In this document: in pieces, positions 1-5,842 of the stretch
How the letters are laid out: each line of letters begins with the position of its first letter
Numbering within the stretch: position 1 is the stretch's first letter
Assembly (NCBI GenBank): GCA_002418705.1
Contig: DIEQ01000089.1
Span: forward strand, 1 to 16,657
DNA length: 16,657 nt
Direction of reading: 5' to 3'
Source: Mageeibacillus sp. UBA5770
Lineage (GTDB): Bacteria; Bacillota_A; Clostridia; Saccharofermentanales; Saccharofermentanaceae
Made by a program: the position numbers and the translations under genes
The notes under the pieces: model-generated
Told to the model about the DNA's origin: nothing
The model's input: the letters and a program-made list of their open reading frames with translations, nothing else
Database searches by the model: none

Positions 1-1
1 G

Positions 2-685
2 ATTGACCACGCGTGGGGCTGGGAGCCTTGCACGATTGCCGATATTAAGGCATATAAGCCCGGCGCCAAAAGCATTGGTTCCGGACAGGTTCTGCAAAGC
101 CCCTACACCTTTAATAAAGCAAAACTGATTGTACGGGAAATGACTGACCTTCTCGTCCTGGATTTGGTGGACAAGGGTCTTGTAACGGACCAGATGGTCT
201 TGACGATAGGATATGATATTGAAAATCTCACGAATCCGGATTCAAGCAAATCTTATCATGGCGAGGTGACAACAGACCATTATGGCCGCAAGGTTCCAAA
301 ACACGCACACGGCAGCGCAAACCTGCGCCGTCAGACTTCCTCCACGATGCTCATCATGGATGCAGTTATGGAGTTATTTGACCGTATCGCAGATAAGAAC
401 TTACTGGTCCGAAGAGTCAATATCACGGCAAATCATGTGGTCGATGAAAACTCTATATTAAAGACCGATACCTTCGAGCAGCTTGACCTTTTTACCGACT
501 ATGAAGCACTTGAGAAAAAAACCGCTGAGGAAGAAGCAGCTCTTGCACGAGAAAAAAAGGTGCAGGAGGCCGTCATTGAGATAAAGAAAAAGTTCGGCAA
601 AAACGCTGTTATGAAGGGAATGAACCTTGAAGAAGGAGCTACAACCGCATCCCGCAACCGGCAGATCGGAGGACATAAGGCATGA
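2..685 (+). CDS. Y-family DNA polymerase (UvrX/ImuB-like), C-terminal part
   Basis: The frame is open from base 2 with no start, so the palm and fingers catalytic domains lie outside the window. The 227 visible codons begin with a segment like DHAWGWEPCTIADIKAY, then SIGSGQVL and a little-finger domain (about codons 25-145), which in this family grips DNA next to the lesion. QLDLF, encoded at 479-493, matches the consensus beta-clamp-binding pentapeptide, so the protein probably docks on the sliding clamp. A charged helical tail rich in K and E follows. Such polymerases do translesion synthesis and are often carried on conjugative elements and phages of Firmicutes; many are misnamed DNA methylase in databases. 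The stop overlaps the next gene's start (ATGA), which fits the usual polymerase-YolD pair. The family call is from recognised sequence; the clamp contact is inferred. Confidence 0.85.
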   Translation: MDHAWGWEPCTIADIKAYKPGAKSIGSGQVLQSPYTFNKAKLIVREMTDLLVLDLVDKGLVTDQMVLTIGYDIENLTNPDSSKSYHGEVTTDHYGRKVPKHAHGSANLRRQTSSTMLIMDAVMELFDRIADKNLLVRRVNITANHVVDENSILKTDTFEQLDLFTDYEALEKKTAEEEAALAREKKVQEAVIEIKKKFGKNAVMKGMNLEEGATTASRNRQIGGHKA

Positions 686-1149
686 TGAGTCCAAACGGCG
701 ACATAGTCAATCCATACGACGACATTATCAATTTGCCGCACCACACCTCTGCTTCGCGTCCGCATATGTCCGCACATGACCGTGCGGCACAGTTTTCCCC
801 GTTCGCCGCGCTCACGGGCTACGATTCCGCTATCGATGAAACGGCGCGGTTAACGGATAAAAGAGTTGAGCTGGATGAATACAGCAAAGCAGCTTTGAAC
901 GAGAAGCTGTGCATGATACAAGAACAGATGGCCGAACAGATGGACGAACAGCCGGAAGTCTCCATCACCTATTTTCAGCCGGATAATAAGAAGTCCGGCG
1001 GCGCATACATTACAGCTACAGGGTATGTGAAGAAAATAGATGAGTATGAGCGTACTGTGGTAATGCGGGATGTCACCAAAATTCCGATTGAAGATATTTT
1101 GGCAATTGAGGGTGAGATGTTCGGCACACTCGAACATCAGGAATCCTAG
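682..1149 (+). CDS. YolD-like family protein
   Basis: A 155-residue protein translated from an ATG that overlaps the polymerase stop (ATGA), so translation is probably coupled. An alternative ATG is the very next codon. The diagnostic YolD-like stretch is DRAAQFSPFAALTGYD at residues 30-45, followed by a helical section (about 52-88) and a beta-rich C-terminal half with GGAYITATGYV and IPIEDILAIEGE. YolD/YqjX proteins are encoded beside UvrX/YqjW polymerases in Bacillus and are thought to act as UmuD-like partners or regulators. That role is poorly established and is taken here only from context. No LexA-type operator was found nearby because the polymerase promoter lies outside the window. 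Confidence 0.85.
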   Translation: MMSPNGDIVNPYDDIINLPHHTSASRPHMSAHDRAAQFSPFAALTGYDSAIDETARLTDKRVELDEYSKAALNEKLCMIQEQMAEQMDEQPEVSITYFQPDNKKSGGAYITATGYVKKIDEYERTVVMRDVTKIPIEDILAIEGEMFGTLEHQES

Positions 1150-1188
1150 AAGCAACTTTAGCGAATTTTCATAAACGGGGATGGTGAG

Positions 1189-1875
1189 GTGAGAATCATT
1201 AAAAAGCAGCAATACGCAGACTTGGAACAATTTATGATATTTTGCATGAAGGATAGCGTTCACGATAAGCTTCATGTGTATCGAGTTGTAAATTATGCCG
1301 CTCAAATAGCAGATGAGACAGTGAATGCTGATTTCGATGTGGTTATCACAGCTGCATTACTCCATGACATCGGACGTTCTGATGAATTTGAGAATCACAG
1401 TATTTGCCATGCTGAAACGGGAAGCAAAAGGGCCAGGGATTTTTTGTTGTCGAGTGGATACTCTCTCTCATTTTCGCAAAAAGTAGAACATTGTATTCTT
1501 TCTCACCGCCATAAAAAAGGCGGTTTTCCAGAAAGCCTGGAGGCGAAAATACTTTATGATGCGGATAAACTTGATTTAATTGGATGTGTAGGAACTGCCA
1601 GGGCCATACTTTTTGGCGGTCAGATTGATGAACCGCTTTACGTGCTAGATGCGAGCGGACAGCCAACATATGGTTGTCCGGATGAAGGCCCGTCGCTATT
1701 TCGGGAATATCATCGCAAGTTACAGAATCTGTCATCTGAACTTTATACGGATGCCGGAATCAAGATAGCAATAAGTCAGCAGCAGCTGATGAATCAGTAT
1801 TTTGAGAGACTTATAGATGAAGTCTCTCAAAATCATAGTAATGGGAACAGAATTATTAATAGGATGCTTGAGTAA
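1189..1875 (+). CDS. HD-domain metal-dependent phosphohydrolase
   Basis: A 228-residue protein starting at GTG. The ATG at 1181 and the GTG at 1184 both run into TGA at 1190, so 1189 is the first usable start. A GGGGATGG-like purine-rich site at 1177-1184 serves it. Visible HD-superfamily ligands are H29 (LHVYRV), H59-D60 (LLHDIGR) and D126 (ILYDADKLD), with extra histidines at H70, H74, H101, H106 and H108 that could complete a dinuclear site. This pattern fits the YedJ/YfbR-like HD phosphohydrolases, which cleave phosphoester bonds of nucleotides. The substrate cannot be told from sequence. The gene starts 39 bases after the YolD gene and may be cotranscribed. The C-terminal 40 residues are hydrophilic and not recognised. 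Confidence 0.8.
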   Translation: MRIIKKQQYADLEQFMIFCMKDSVHDKLHVYRVVNYAAQIADETVNADFDVVITAALLHDIGRSDEFENHSICHAETGSKRARDFLLSSGYSLSFSQKVEHCILSHRHKKGGFPESLEAKILYDADKLDLIGCVGTARAILFGGQIDEPLYVLDASGQPTYGCPDEGPSLFREYHRKLQNLSSELYTDAGIKIAISQQQLMNQYFERLIDEVSQNHSNGNRIINRMLE

Positions 1876-1894
1876 ACGAATAGCATGGCAAGCT

Positions 1895-1913
1895 GGTGAA
1901 ATCACCTGTTTTT
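1895..1913 (+). terminator. weak terminator-like hairpin after the HD gene
   Basis: GGTGA-AA-TCACC is followed by TGTTTTT, 20 bases past the HD gene stop and inside the 49-base gap between convergent genes. The stem is only 4-5 bp, so this is a weak candidate. Confidence 0.3.
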
Positions 1914-1924
1914 CGCATTCATTT

Positions 1925-2266
1925 TTACTCGGCTTTGGCTTGGGAATAATCTATATACTTATCACCCCATATTTGAAGGCTATTCAAAACAGAGTTAAAC
2001 TCCCGGCCGATATCACTGAGCTCGTATTCTACCTTTGGCGGAATTTGAGGATAGATCGTTCTGATAATCAATCCGTAATTTTCCAAAGTGCGTAATTGAC
2101 TGGTAAGCGTTGCCTGCGTTATATCAGGCAGTAATTTCTGCAGCTTGTTGAATCGAAGGGTGCTTTTACTTAAGTTATATAGGATAAGCAAGGCCCATTT
2201 GCCGGACAATATTTTTTGGGCAGTTGCGTAAGGACATTTTAAAAATAGTTCTTCCTGTGTTTGCAT
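1925..2266 (-). CDS. HxlR-family (DUF24) winged-helix regulator
   Basis: A 113-residue protein. The ATG at 2266-2264 is preceded by AAGGAGT (complement of 2271-2277). The family hallmark CPYATAQKILSGKWALLIL spans residues 11-29, followed by LRFNKLQKLLPDITQATLTSQL (helix-turn-helix, about 37-58) and the wing with RTIYPQIPPKVEYELSDIGRE. Cys11 sits where the redox-sensing cysteine lies in YodB, CatR and HypR, so quinone, electrophile or disulfide sensing is plausible but not proven. It is transcribed divergently from an NmrA/QorB-like oxidoreductase across a spacer full of inverted repeats, the classic layout for an HxlR regulator controlling a neighbouring quinone or aldehyde detoxification enzyme and itself. 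Confidence 0.9.
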   Translation of the reverse strand: MQTQEELFLKCPYATAQKILSGKWALLILYNLSKSTLRFNKLQKLLPDITQATLTSQLRTLENYGLIIRTIYPQIPPKVEYELSDIGREFNSVLNSLQIWGDKYIDYSQAKAE

Positions 2267-2280
2267 ATGTACTCCTTTAC

Positions 2281-2321
2281 AGTATCTTTTTAGATACTAA
2301 GTACTAATAATAATCGTACTT
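2281..2321. promoter_or_regulatory. tandem inverted repeats, probable HxlR operator
   Basis: Two adjacent inverted repeats lie in the divergent spacer: AGTATC-N6-GATACT at 2281-2298 and AAGTAC-N11-GTACTT at 2299-2321. Their junction contains TACTAAGTA, which resembles the TACT/AGTA half-sites bound by HxlR-family repressors such as YodB. The right arm abuts the -35 region of the forward promoter, and the left repeat lies 15 bases from the HxlR start codon. One bound regulator could therefore block both genes. Confidence 0.65.
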
Positions 2322-2348
2322 GTTGAAAATAGACTAAGGTAATATTAT
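2320..2348 (+). promoter_or_regulatory. candidate sigma-A promoter for the NmrA-like gene
   Basis: TTGTTG (2320-2325) and TATTAT (2343-2348) are separated by 17 bases. The -35 box overlaps the end of the operator repeat. The 5' untranslated region would be about 60 bases, ending in AGGAGG at 2404-2409. Confidence 0.45.
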
Positions 2349-2417
2349 GTGTGTAAAGTTGATTATATCATTTGGCCATTTTGAAAGCAATTTACACATA
2401 TATAGGAGGAATTCACT

Positions 2418-3287
2418 ATGAAAATATTAGTAACAGGTGCAACAGGAAAATTTGGAACAAAAGTTGTAGAGAGATTATTGAAAACCGTACCAGCCAGTCA
2501 GCTGGCTGTAAGTGTCCGTAATCCGGAGAAAGCAGAAGGATTACGGAGTCGGGGAGTAGAGGTAAGGCAAGGTGATTTTGACCATCCTGAATCATTAGTG
2601 TCAACTTTTGCAGGAATTGACAGGCTATTAATTGTATCAACGGATGGAGATAATGAGACGAGAATCAGACAGCACGCAAATGCAGTAGCAGCAGCAGAGC
2701 AGGCCAAAGTTAAGTTCATTGCCTATACGAGTGTAGGAAACGCTGGCAGCAATCCTTTGCAGCTTGCGCAAGTTCACCGCACAACAGAAGCGGCTATTAT
2801 AAAAACCGGAATTCCATACTCCTTCCTGAGAAACAACTGGTACCTGGAGAATGAGACGGGAAATATTCAAGGAGTTTTGGCAGGAGCACCCTGGGTAACA
2901 TCTGCCGGAACCGGTAAAGTGGGCTGGGCAGCCAAGCAGGATTATGCAGATGCTGCAGCGGCGGTGCTTTCGGGGGAGGGTCACGAGAATACGATTTATG
3001 AACTTTCCGGAAAGCCAATGACGCAGGAAGAATTAGCAGCTATTCTTGGAACCGTATTAGGTAAGGAAGTAATTGTTCAGCAAGTGGGAGCTTCTGAGCA
3101 TGCTGAAATCATGAAAGGCGCGGGGTTGCCGGATTTTGTGATCGATATGCTTGTCGAGATGCAGCAATCCATTCGTAAAGGAGCACTGGATATCGAGAGC
3201 AGCGATTTTGAAAAACTGCTGGGTCGTCCAACAACTCCAATCAGTAAGGCACTGACCGGGATTGTTAATGGAATCCGTAATGCTTAA
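2418..3287 (+). CDS. NmrA-like / QorB-type NAD(P)-binding oxidoreductase
   Basis: A 289-residue atypical short-chain dehydrogenase/reductase. The ATG is preceded by a strong AGGAGG with 8-base spacing. The Rossmann glycine motif GATGKFG is at residues 7-13 (G7, G10, G13), followed by VRNPEKAEGLRSRGVEVRQGDFD, the usual NAD(P)-discriminating region of NmrA-like proteins, and YTSVGNAG near residue 105. There is no YxxxK catalytic pair, as is normal for this branch. Length and pattern match the YtfG/QorB NAD(P)H:quinone oxidoreductase group. The divergent HxlR regulator supports an inducible role in quinone or electrophile reduction in the cytosol, but NmrA-like proteins can also be redox-sensing regulators without enzyme activity, so the reaction is inferred. 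Confidence 0.85.
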   Translation: MKILVTGATGKFGTKVVERLLKTVPASQLAVSVRNPEKAEGLRSRGVEVRQGDFDHPESLVSTFAGIDRLLIVSTDGDNETRIRQHANAVAAAEQAKVKFIAYTSVGNAGSNPLQLAQVHRTTEAAIIKTGIPYSFLRNNWYLENETGNIQGVLAGAPWVTSAGTGKVGWAAKQDYADAAAAVLSGEGHENTIYELSGKPMTQEELAAILGTVLGKEVIVQQVGASEHAEIMKGAGLPDFVIDMLVEMQQSIRKGALDIESSDFEKLLGRPTTPISKALTGIVNGIRNA

Positions 3288-3404
3288 ATAGTATTCTGAT
3301 GGTATTCCGTTTAAGATCGGATTATCTATGTGCATCTGACGTGCAGCTATGCTGGCCTGGTGCAGATGTTTTAACTATTTTCAACCAAAGAAAAAATTTG
3401 TGAT

Positions 3405-3447
3405 AAGCCGGGAATGATTCTTCATAAGGAGAACCCACCCGGCTTTT
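3405..3447 (+). terminator. GC-rich hairpin with T tract after the NmrA-like gene
   Basis: AAGCCGGG (3405-3412) pairs with CCCGGCTT (3438-3445) and is followed by TTCC, making a run of four T. The 25-base loop contains a smaller TTCT/AGAA pairing. It lies about 120 bases beyond the upstream stop in a 232-base gap where no gene was seen, and probably ends that transcript. The large loop makes it less certain. Confidence 0.5.
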
Positions 3448-3519
3448 CCATGTCCGATAATAATTTGGCGTCAGATAATGTAAAAGCACTTTTCTGAAGA
3501 GAAAACACAAAGCCAATAT

Positions 3520-3822
3520 TTACAGACGTTCCTGATAGATGTCAGCATATGTTTTTGAATCTTTAATCAGGCCGTCGCAGAAAGCAGCGACATCCCGGCC
3601 CGTCACTTCGAGCACGCCTTTTCCCTGGGCTGCGCCCCCTTCAAATAGATCGACAATCCCCGAGAGAAGACCTGTCCCTTCAGTTAGCTCAACAGGGCCG
3701 ACCTTAAAGAAATATTTTTGAATCTCTTTATAGACAATCTGATAATCCTGCGGCAGTGCTTTGACACGCGCCACGTGCGCCCGCCACTCTTTCTTACCTT
3801 CTATGATATCGTGTATTTTCAT
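3520..3822 (-). CDS. DUF1048 family protein (second copy)
   Basis: A 100-residue soluble helical protein. It shares the pattern of its upstream neighbour: a W-(R/E)-x-hydrophobic start, LPxxYQ/YQE followed by a KxYxx-Y/W segment, a GLL-x-L/I-DLFE/GLLE block and a C-terminal DDIKGF/RDVAAF-CDxL motif. This is the DUF1048 signature, a small helical family commonly encoded next to PadR regulators in Firmicutes and of unknown biochemical role. The AGGAGG site (complement of 3828-3833) overlaps the stop codon of the previous gene, so translation is probably coupled. It is the last gene of the PadR-DUF1048-DUF1048 operon. No signal peptide or membrane segment is visible. Confidence 0.75.
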   Translation of the reverse strand: MKIHDIIEGKKEWRAHVARVKALPQDYQIVYKEIQKYFFKVGPVELTEGTGLLSGIVDLFEGGAAQGKGVLEVTGRDVAAFCDGLIKDSKTYADIYQERL

Positions 3823-3831
3823 AGTATCCTC

Positions 3832-4179
3832 CTACTTGCCTAATTTCTTAGCGATATTATTGTTGAGTTGCTCGCGCCATTTGTCGCGAAAAGAGGCCGC
3901 GCCTTCTTCGCCGGCCAATGCTGCACAGAAGCCTTTGATATCGTCACCCAAAACCTCCTGGATACTCTGGCCATCCGCCGCCGTTTCTTCGAGCAGGCCT
4001 AGCACACCGTCAAGAATCGGCATGAGGCTGCGGCCGGTGAAATCTGCGTGCGGCCAAAGATAGGTTTTGATTTTCCCCCATGCCTCCTGATACTCGGCCG
4101 GCAGCTTTGCCGCTCGCAATTCGAAGGCTTTTGATTCTTTAGTCATGTCGCTGCCTGTGATTTTTTCCCGAAAATTCAT
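3832..4179 (-). CDS. DUF1048 family protein (first copy)
   Basis: A 115-residue protein whose ATG (4179-4177) shares one base with the TAA that ends the PadR reading frame. Its AAAGGAG site lies inside the last PadR codons. Key features are LPAEYQEAWGKIKTYLWPH near residues 28-46, LMPILDGVLGLLEETAADG, and DDIKGFCAALAGEEG near residues 80-94, all predicted helical. The two DUF1048 proteins are clearly paralogous in layout but well diverged, so the duplication is old or the pair works as a heteromer. The function is unknown; control by the adjacent PadR protein is the usual assumption for this neighbourhood. Confidence 0.75.
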   Translation of the reverse strand: MNFREKITGSDMTKESKAFELRAAKLPAEYQEAWGKIKTYLWPHADFTGRSLMPILDGVLGLLEETAADGQSIQEVLGDDIKGFCAALAGEEGAASFRDKWREQLNNNIAKKLGK

Positions 4180-4511
4180 TATTTTTTCTCCTTTAACTCA
4201 TTCATTCTGGATGTCAGGAACTCCCATCTCTCCCAGAATTTCCGAAGTTCCGTGCGCCCCGCGTCATTGAGTACGAAAAATTTACGCGGCGGTCCCATGT
4301 CGGATGGTTTCTTTTCTGTGTCCACGAGTTAATTCTTCTCGAGCCGCACCAAAATGGTGTAGACCGTTCCTTCGACGACATCCGTGAAGCCGAGAACGTT
4401 CAGTCGCCTTGTGATTTCGTAGCCGTAGGTTTCTCCACGGCTGATAATTTCGAGGACGCAGCCCTCAAGTGAGCCTTTGAGCATTTCCGTCAGGTTTTCC
4501 AGTGCAAACAC
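4179..4511 (-). pseudogene. PadR-family regulator interrupted by an in-frame TAA
   Basis: Reading from 4511, the frame gives a PadR winged-helix N-terminus with LKGSLEGCVLEIISRGETYG, YEITRRL and VVEGTVYTILVRLEKN, then TAA at 4331-4329. The same frame continues without interruption as LVDTEKKPSDMGPPRKFFVL and on to TAA at 4181-4179. That totals 110 codons, the normal length of small PadR proteins. A single AAA-to-TAA change explains the break. The product would lose the wing and the C-terminal dimerisation helix, so repressor function is probably lost. The start is ambiguous: GGAGG (4515-4511) overlaps the GTG at 4511, so the CTG at 4502 or the ATG at 4484 could be used instead. A sequencing error in one base is the main alternative. 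Confidence 0.85.
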
Positions 4512-4532
4512 CTCCTTGCTATTCTGTATGAC

Positions 4533-4551
4533 AGATACTAAGTGCTACTTA
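4533..4551. promoter_or_regulatory. operator-like repeat in the PadR leader
   Basis: TAAGT-GCT-ACTTA (4539-4551) is an inverted repeat just downstream of the predicted transcription start. It overlaps AGATACTAAGTGCTA (4533-4547), which matches the HxlR control region at 2292-2306 in 14 of 15 bases. It is a likely repressor site; which regulator binds it is unknown. Confidence 0.5.
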
Positions 4552-4568
4552 CTACCTTGTTCGGCTAT

Positions 4569-4597
4569 ATAGTACCGCGTAGTAGCGTGCATGTCAA
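4569..4597 (-). promoter_or_regulatory. strong sigma-A promoter of the PadR-DUF1048 operon
   Basis: On the minus strand, a perfect TTGACA (4597-4592) is followed after 17 bases by TACTAT (4574-4569). Transcription would start near 4562, about 50 bases before the PadR start. Half-sites such as TACTACGCG and TACTATATAG inside and around the core promoter could be regulator contacts. Confidence 0.75.
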
Positions 4598-4719
4598 CAG
4601 GGGCTTTTGCTGTATTTACTTTTTGCTTGGGTGTGAAATGGATCTCAATGTGGTACTGCTGGTTGAGTTTCGCATTCTGATATAAAGACCGCTGCAGCCA
4701 GAATTTATATTGCTTGGAC

Positions 4720-4754
4720 AAAAAGCACCTGATTCATTATCGAATCAGGTGCTT
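4720..4754 (-). terminator. 13-bp hairpin with T tract, apparently orphan
   Basis: AAGCACCTGATTC (4723-4735) pairs perfectly with 4742-4754 across a 6-base loop. On the minus strand the stem ends in GC followed by five T, a good intrinsic terminator. No gene upstream of it on that strand was recognised. It could insulate the PadR operon from reverse readthrough or be left over from a lost gene. Confidence 0.55.
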
Positions 4755-4944
4755 CAATATAATATTCAAAATTAAAATTTTCTTTTATTTATATATCTAC
4801 CATACCACAAATACAGACTTTTTTCAAGTCTGTTAATCTACAAAATTTTATGATAATAAATATATAGAGATGTTCTACAAACAAATGTAGAGAGTTTCGA
4901 AAGGGCTTGTTTGTGAATTCCTCTGAATAGAAATGGAGGTCAAA

Positions 4945-5697
4945 ATGCGAATATTTACTAATATAGAAATGTTGGAATTGGAAACCATAATGTCTAATGG
5001 ACCCGGGACAATCAACCCGCTGCTTATTTGGGATGAAACGGATGTTGTTCTATTTGATGCGGGTCTACCCGGTATGGGAGCAAGATTCCGTGAGGCTGCG
5101 GAAGATACAGGAGTCCCGTTTGAAAGGCTGAACAAAATTCTGATGACTCATTCTGACATGGATCATATCGGAAGCCTGTCACAAATTATGCAGGAAGCCG
5201 AAGCAAGGATAACATTGATGGCTCACGAAGAGGAGAAACCCTATATCGAATGTGATCTGCCGCCCATACGAATGAAGCAAATGGAAGCAAGCATAAATTC
5301 TGTGACAGGGACAATGCGTGAGCAATTAGTAAGTGTGACTGAAAATCTCAAAAAAAGTTATCGGATGTTCAAAGCAAACGTGGATAAAACAATAGAGGAT
5401 GGCGAAGTTCTTCCATTTTGCGGTGGAATCACATGTATTCATACGCCCGGTCACACACCCGGACATATGTCTTACTATCTTAATAAGTCGAAATTGCTGA
5501 TCGCCGGAGATATACTTCAGGTAATGGACGGGACTTTAGAAAAGTGTCCTGATTTCACCATTCTTGATAAGGCGGCTATTTCAGCTTCACTAAAAAAATT
5601 AAGTAGATATGAAGTCGAGATTGTTGTTTGTTATCACGGAGGGTTTTTCAAGAACAATGTTTCACAACGAATTATAGAAATTGCGAGTGGAGTATAG
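4945..5697 (+). CDS. metallo-beta-lactamase-fold hydrolase
   Basis: A 250-residue protein. GGAGG at 4935-4939 sits 5 bases before the ATG at 4945. The in-frame ATG at 4933 lies within the ribosome-binding site and is less likely. Metal-site motifs are in order: HSDMDH at residues 69-74 (the second histidine of HxHxDH is Asp71, a variant seen in many MBL proteins), HTPGHTPGH at 166-174, AGD with D189, and H231 in CYHGG. Length and layout fit the glyoxalase-II/hydrolase branch rather than a true beta-lactamase. There is no signal peptide, so it acts in the cytosol. The substrate is unknown: thioesters, lactones or phosphodiesters are all possible. It stands alone, with decayed genes downstream. 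Confidence 0.85.
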   Translation: MRIFTNIEMLELETIMSNGPGTINPLLIWDETDVVLFDAGLPGMGARFREAAEDTGVPFERLNKILMTHSDMDHIGSLSQIMQEAEARITLMAHEEEKPYIECDLPPIRMKQMEASINSVTGTMREQLVSVTENLKKSYRMFKANVDKTIEDGEVLPFCGGITCIHTPGHTPGHMSYYLNKSKLLIAGDILQVMDGTLEKCPDFTILDKAAISASLKKLSRYEVEIVVCYHGGFFKNNVSQRIIEIASGV

Positions 5698-5724
5698 TGC
5701 TATATATACACAGACTATATTCGA

Positions 5725-5765
5725 CTACTCGAAAAAAACTTGAAAGCGAAAAGTTTTTCGAGTAG
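5725..5765. repeat. long imperfect inverted repeat
   Basis: CTACTCGAAAAA (5725-5736) pairs with 5754-5765. The pairing extends through CTT/AAG if two extra A residues bulge out, giving about 15 bp around an 8-11 base loop. It lies 28 bases after the hydrolase stop and just before the decayed-gene region. It may act as a terminator, although no T tract follows the stem. Confidence 0.6.
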
Positions 5766-5788
5766 AGTGGCAGCAAGAGGTGCGAGTT

Positions 5789-5842
5789 ATGATTATCGCT
5801 AGACCAATATATTTGGAAAAGTCGATTGAAAACAAAGACAAC
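5789..5842 (+). pseudogene. 5' stub resembling an AAA_14/DUF4143 ATPase
   Basis: An ATG with AAGAGG at 5775-5780 (8-base spacing) starts the peptide MIIARPIYLEKSIENKDN. This resembles the opening of AAA_14/DUF4143 ATPases, which usually begin with a basic residue-Pro-x-Tyr-Leu-x-x-Leu-Ile pattern just before the Walker A segment. After about 18 codons the similarity ends and the frame stops at 5930-5932, while MFS sequence continues in another frame. It was probably cut by a deletion or insertion. The match is short, so the call is tentative; the 3' part of such an ATPase is present at 7900-8805. Confidence 0.4.

Larger units (their letters stand above)
4552..4944. other. intergenic region between divergent genes
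   Basis: Apart from the PadR promoter, this AT-rich stretch holds three perfect inverted repeats. These are a 13-bp stem at 4723-4754, an 8-bp stem at 4813-4833 (ACAGACTT, 5-base loop) and a 6-bp stem at 4874-4891 (TCTACA, 6-base loop). No convincing gene and no clear promoter for the downstream hydrolase were found. Confidence 0.6.

Noticed and set aside
1817..2095. A 92-codon plus-strand frame with a hydrophobic middle.
   Set aside because: It starts inside the HD gene and lies antisense to the well-supported HxlR gene. No independent start signal.
4545..4733. A 62-codon open stretch on the minus strand with a protein-like look (KFWLQRSLYQNAKLN, FTPKQKVNTAK).
   Set aside because: It has no start codon with a ribosome-binding site, it contains the PadR promoter core, and I recognise no family. 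Chance openness of this length is common.
4945..5697. A resistance beta-lactamase.
   Set aside because: It has the metallo-beta-lactamase fold, but there is no signal peptide, it has the HxDxDH variant, and the layout fits general hydrolases.
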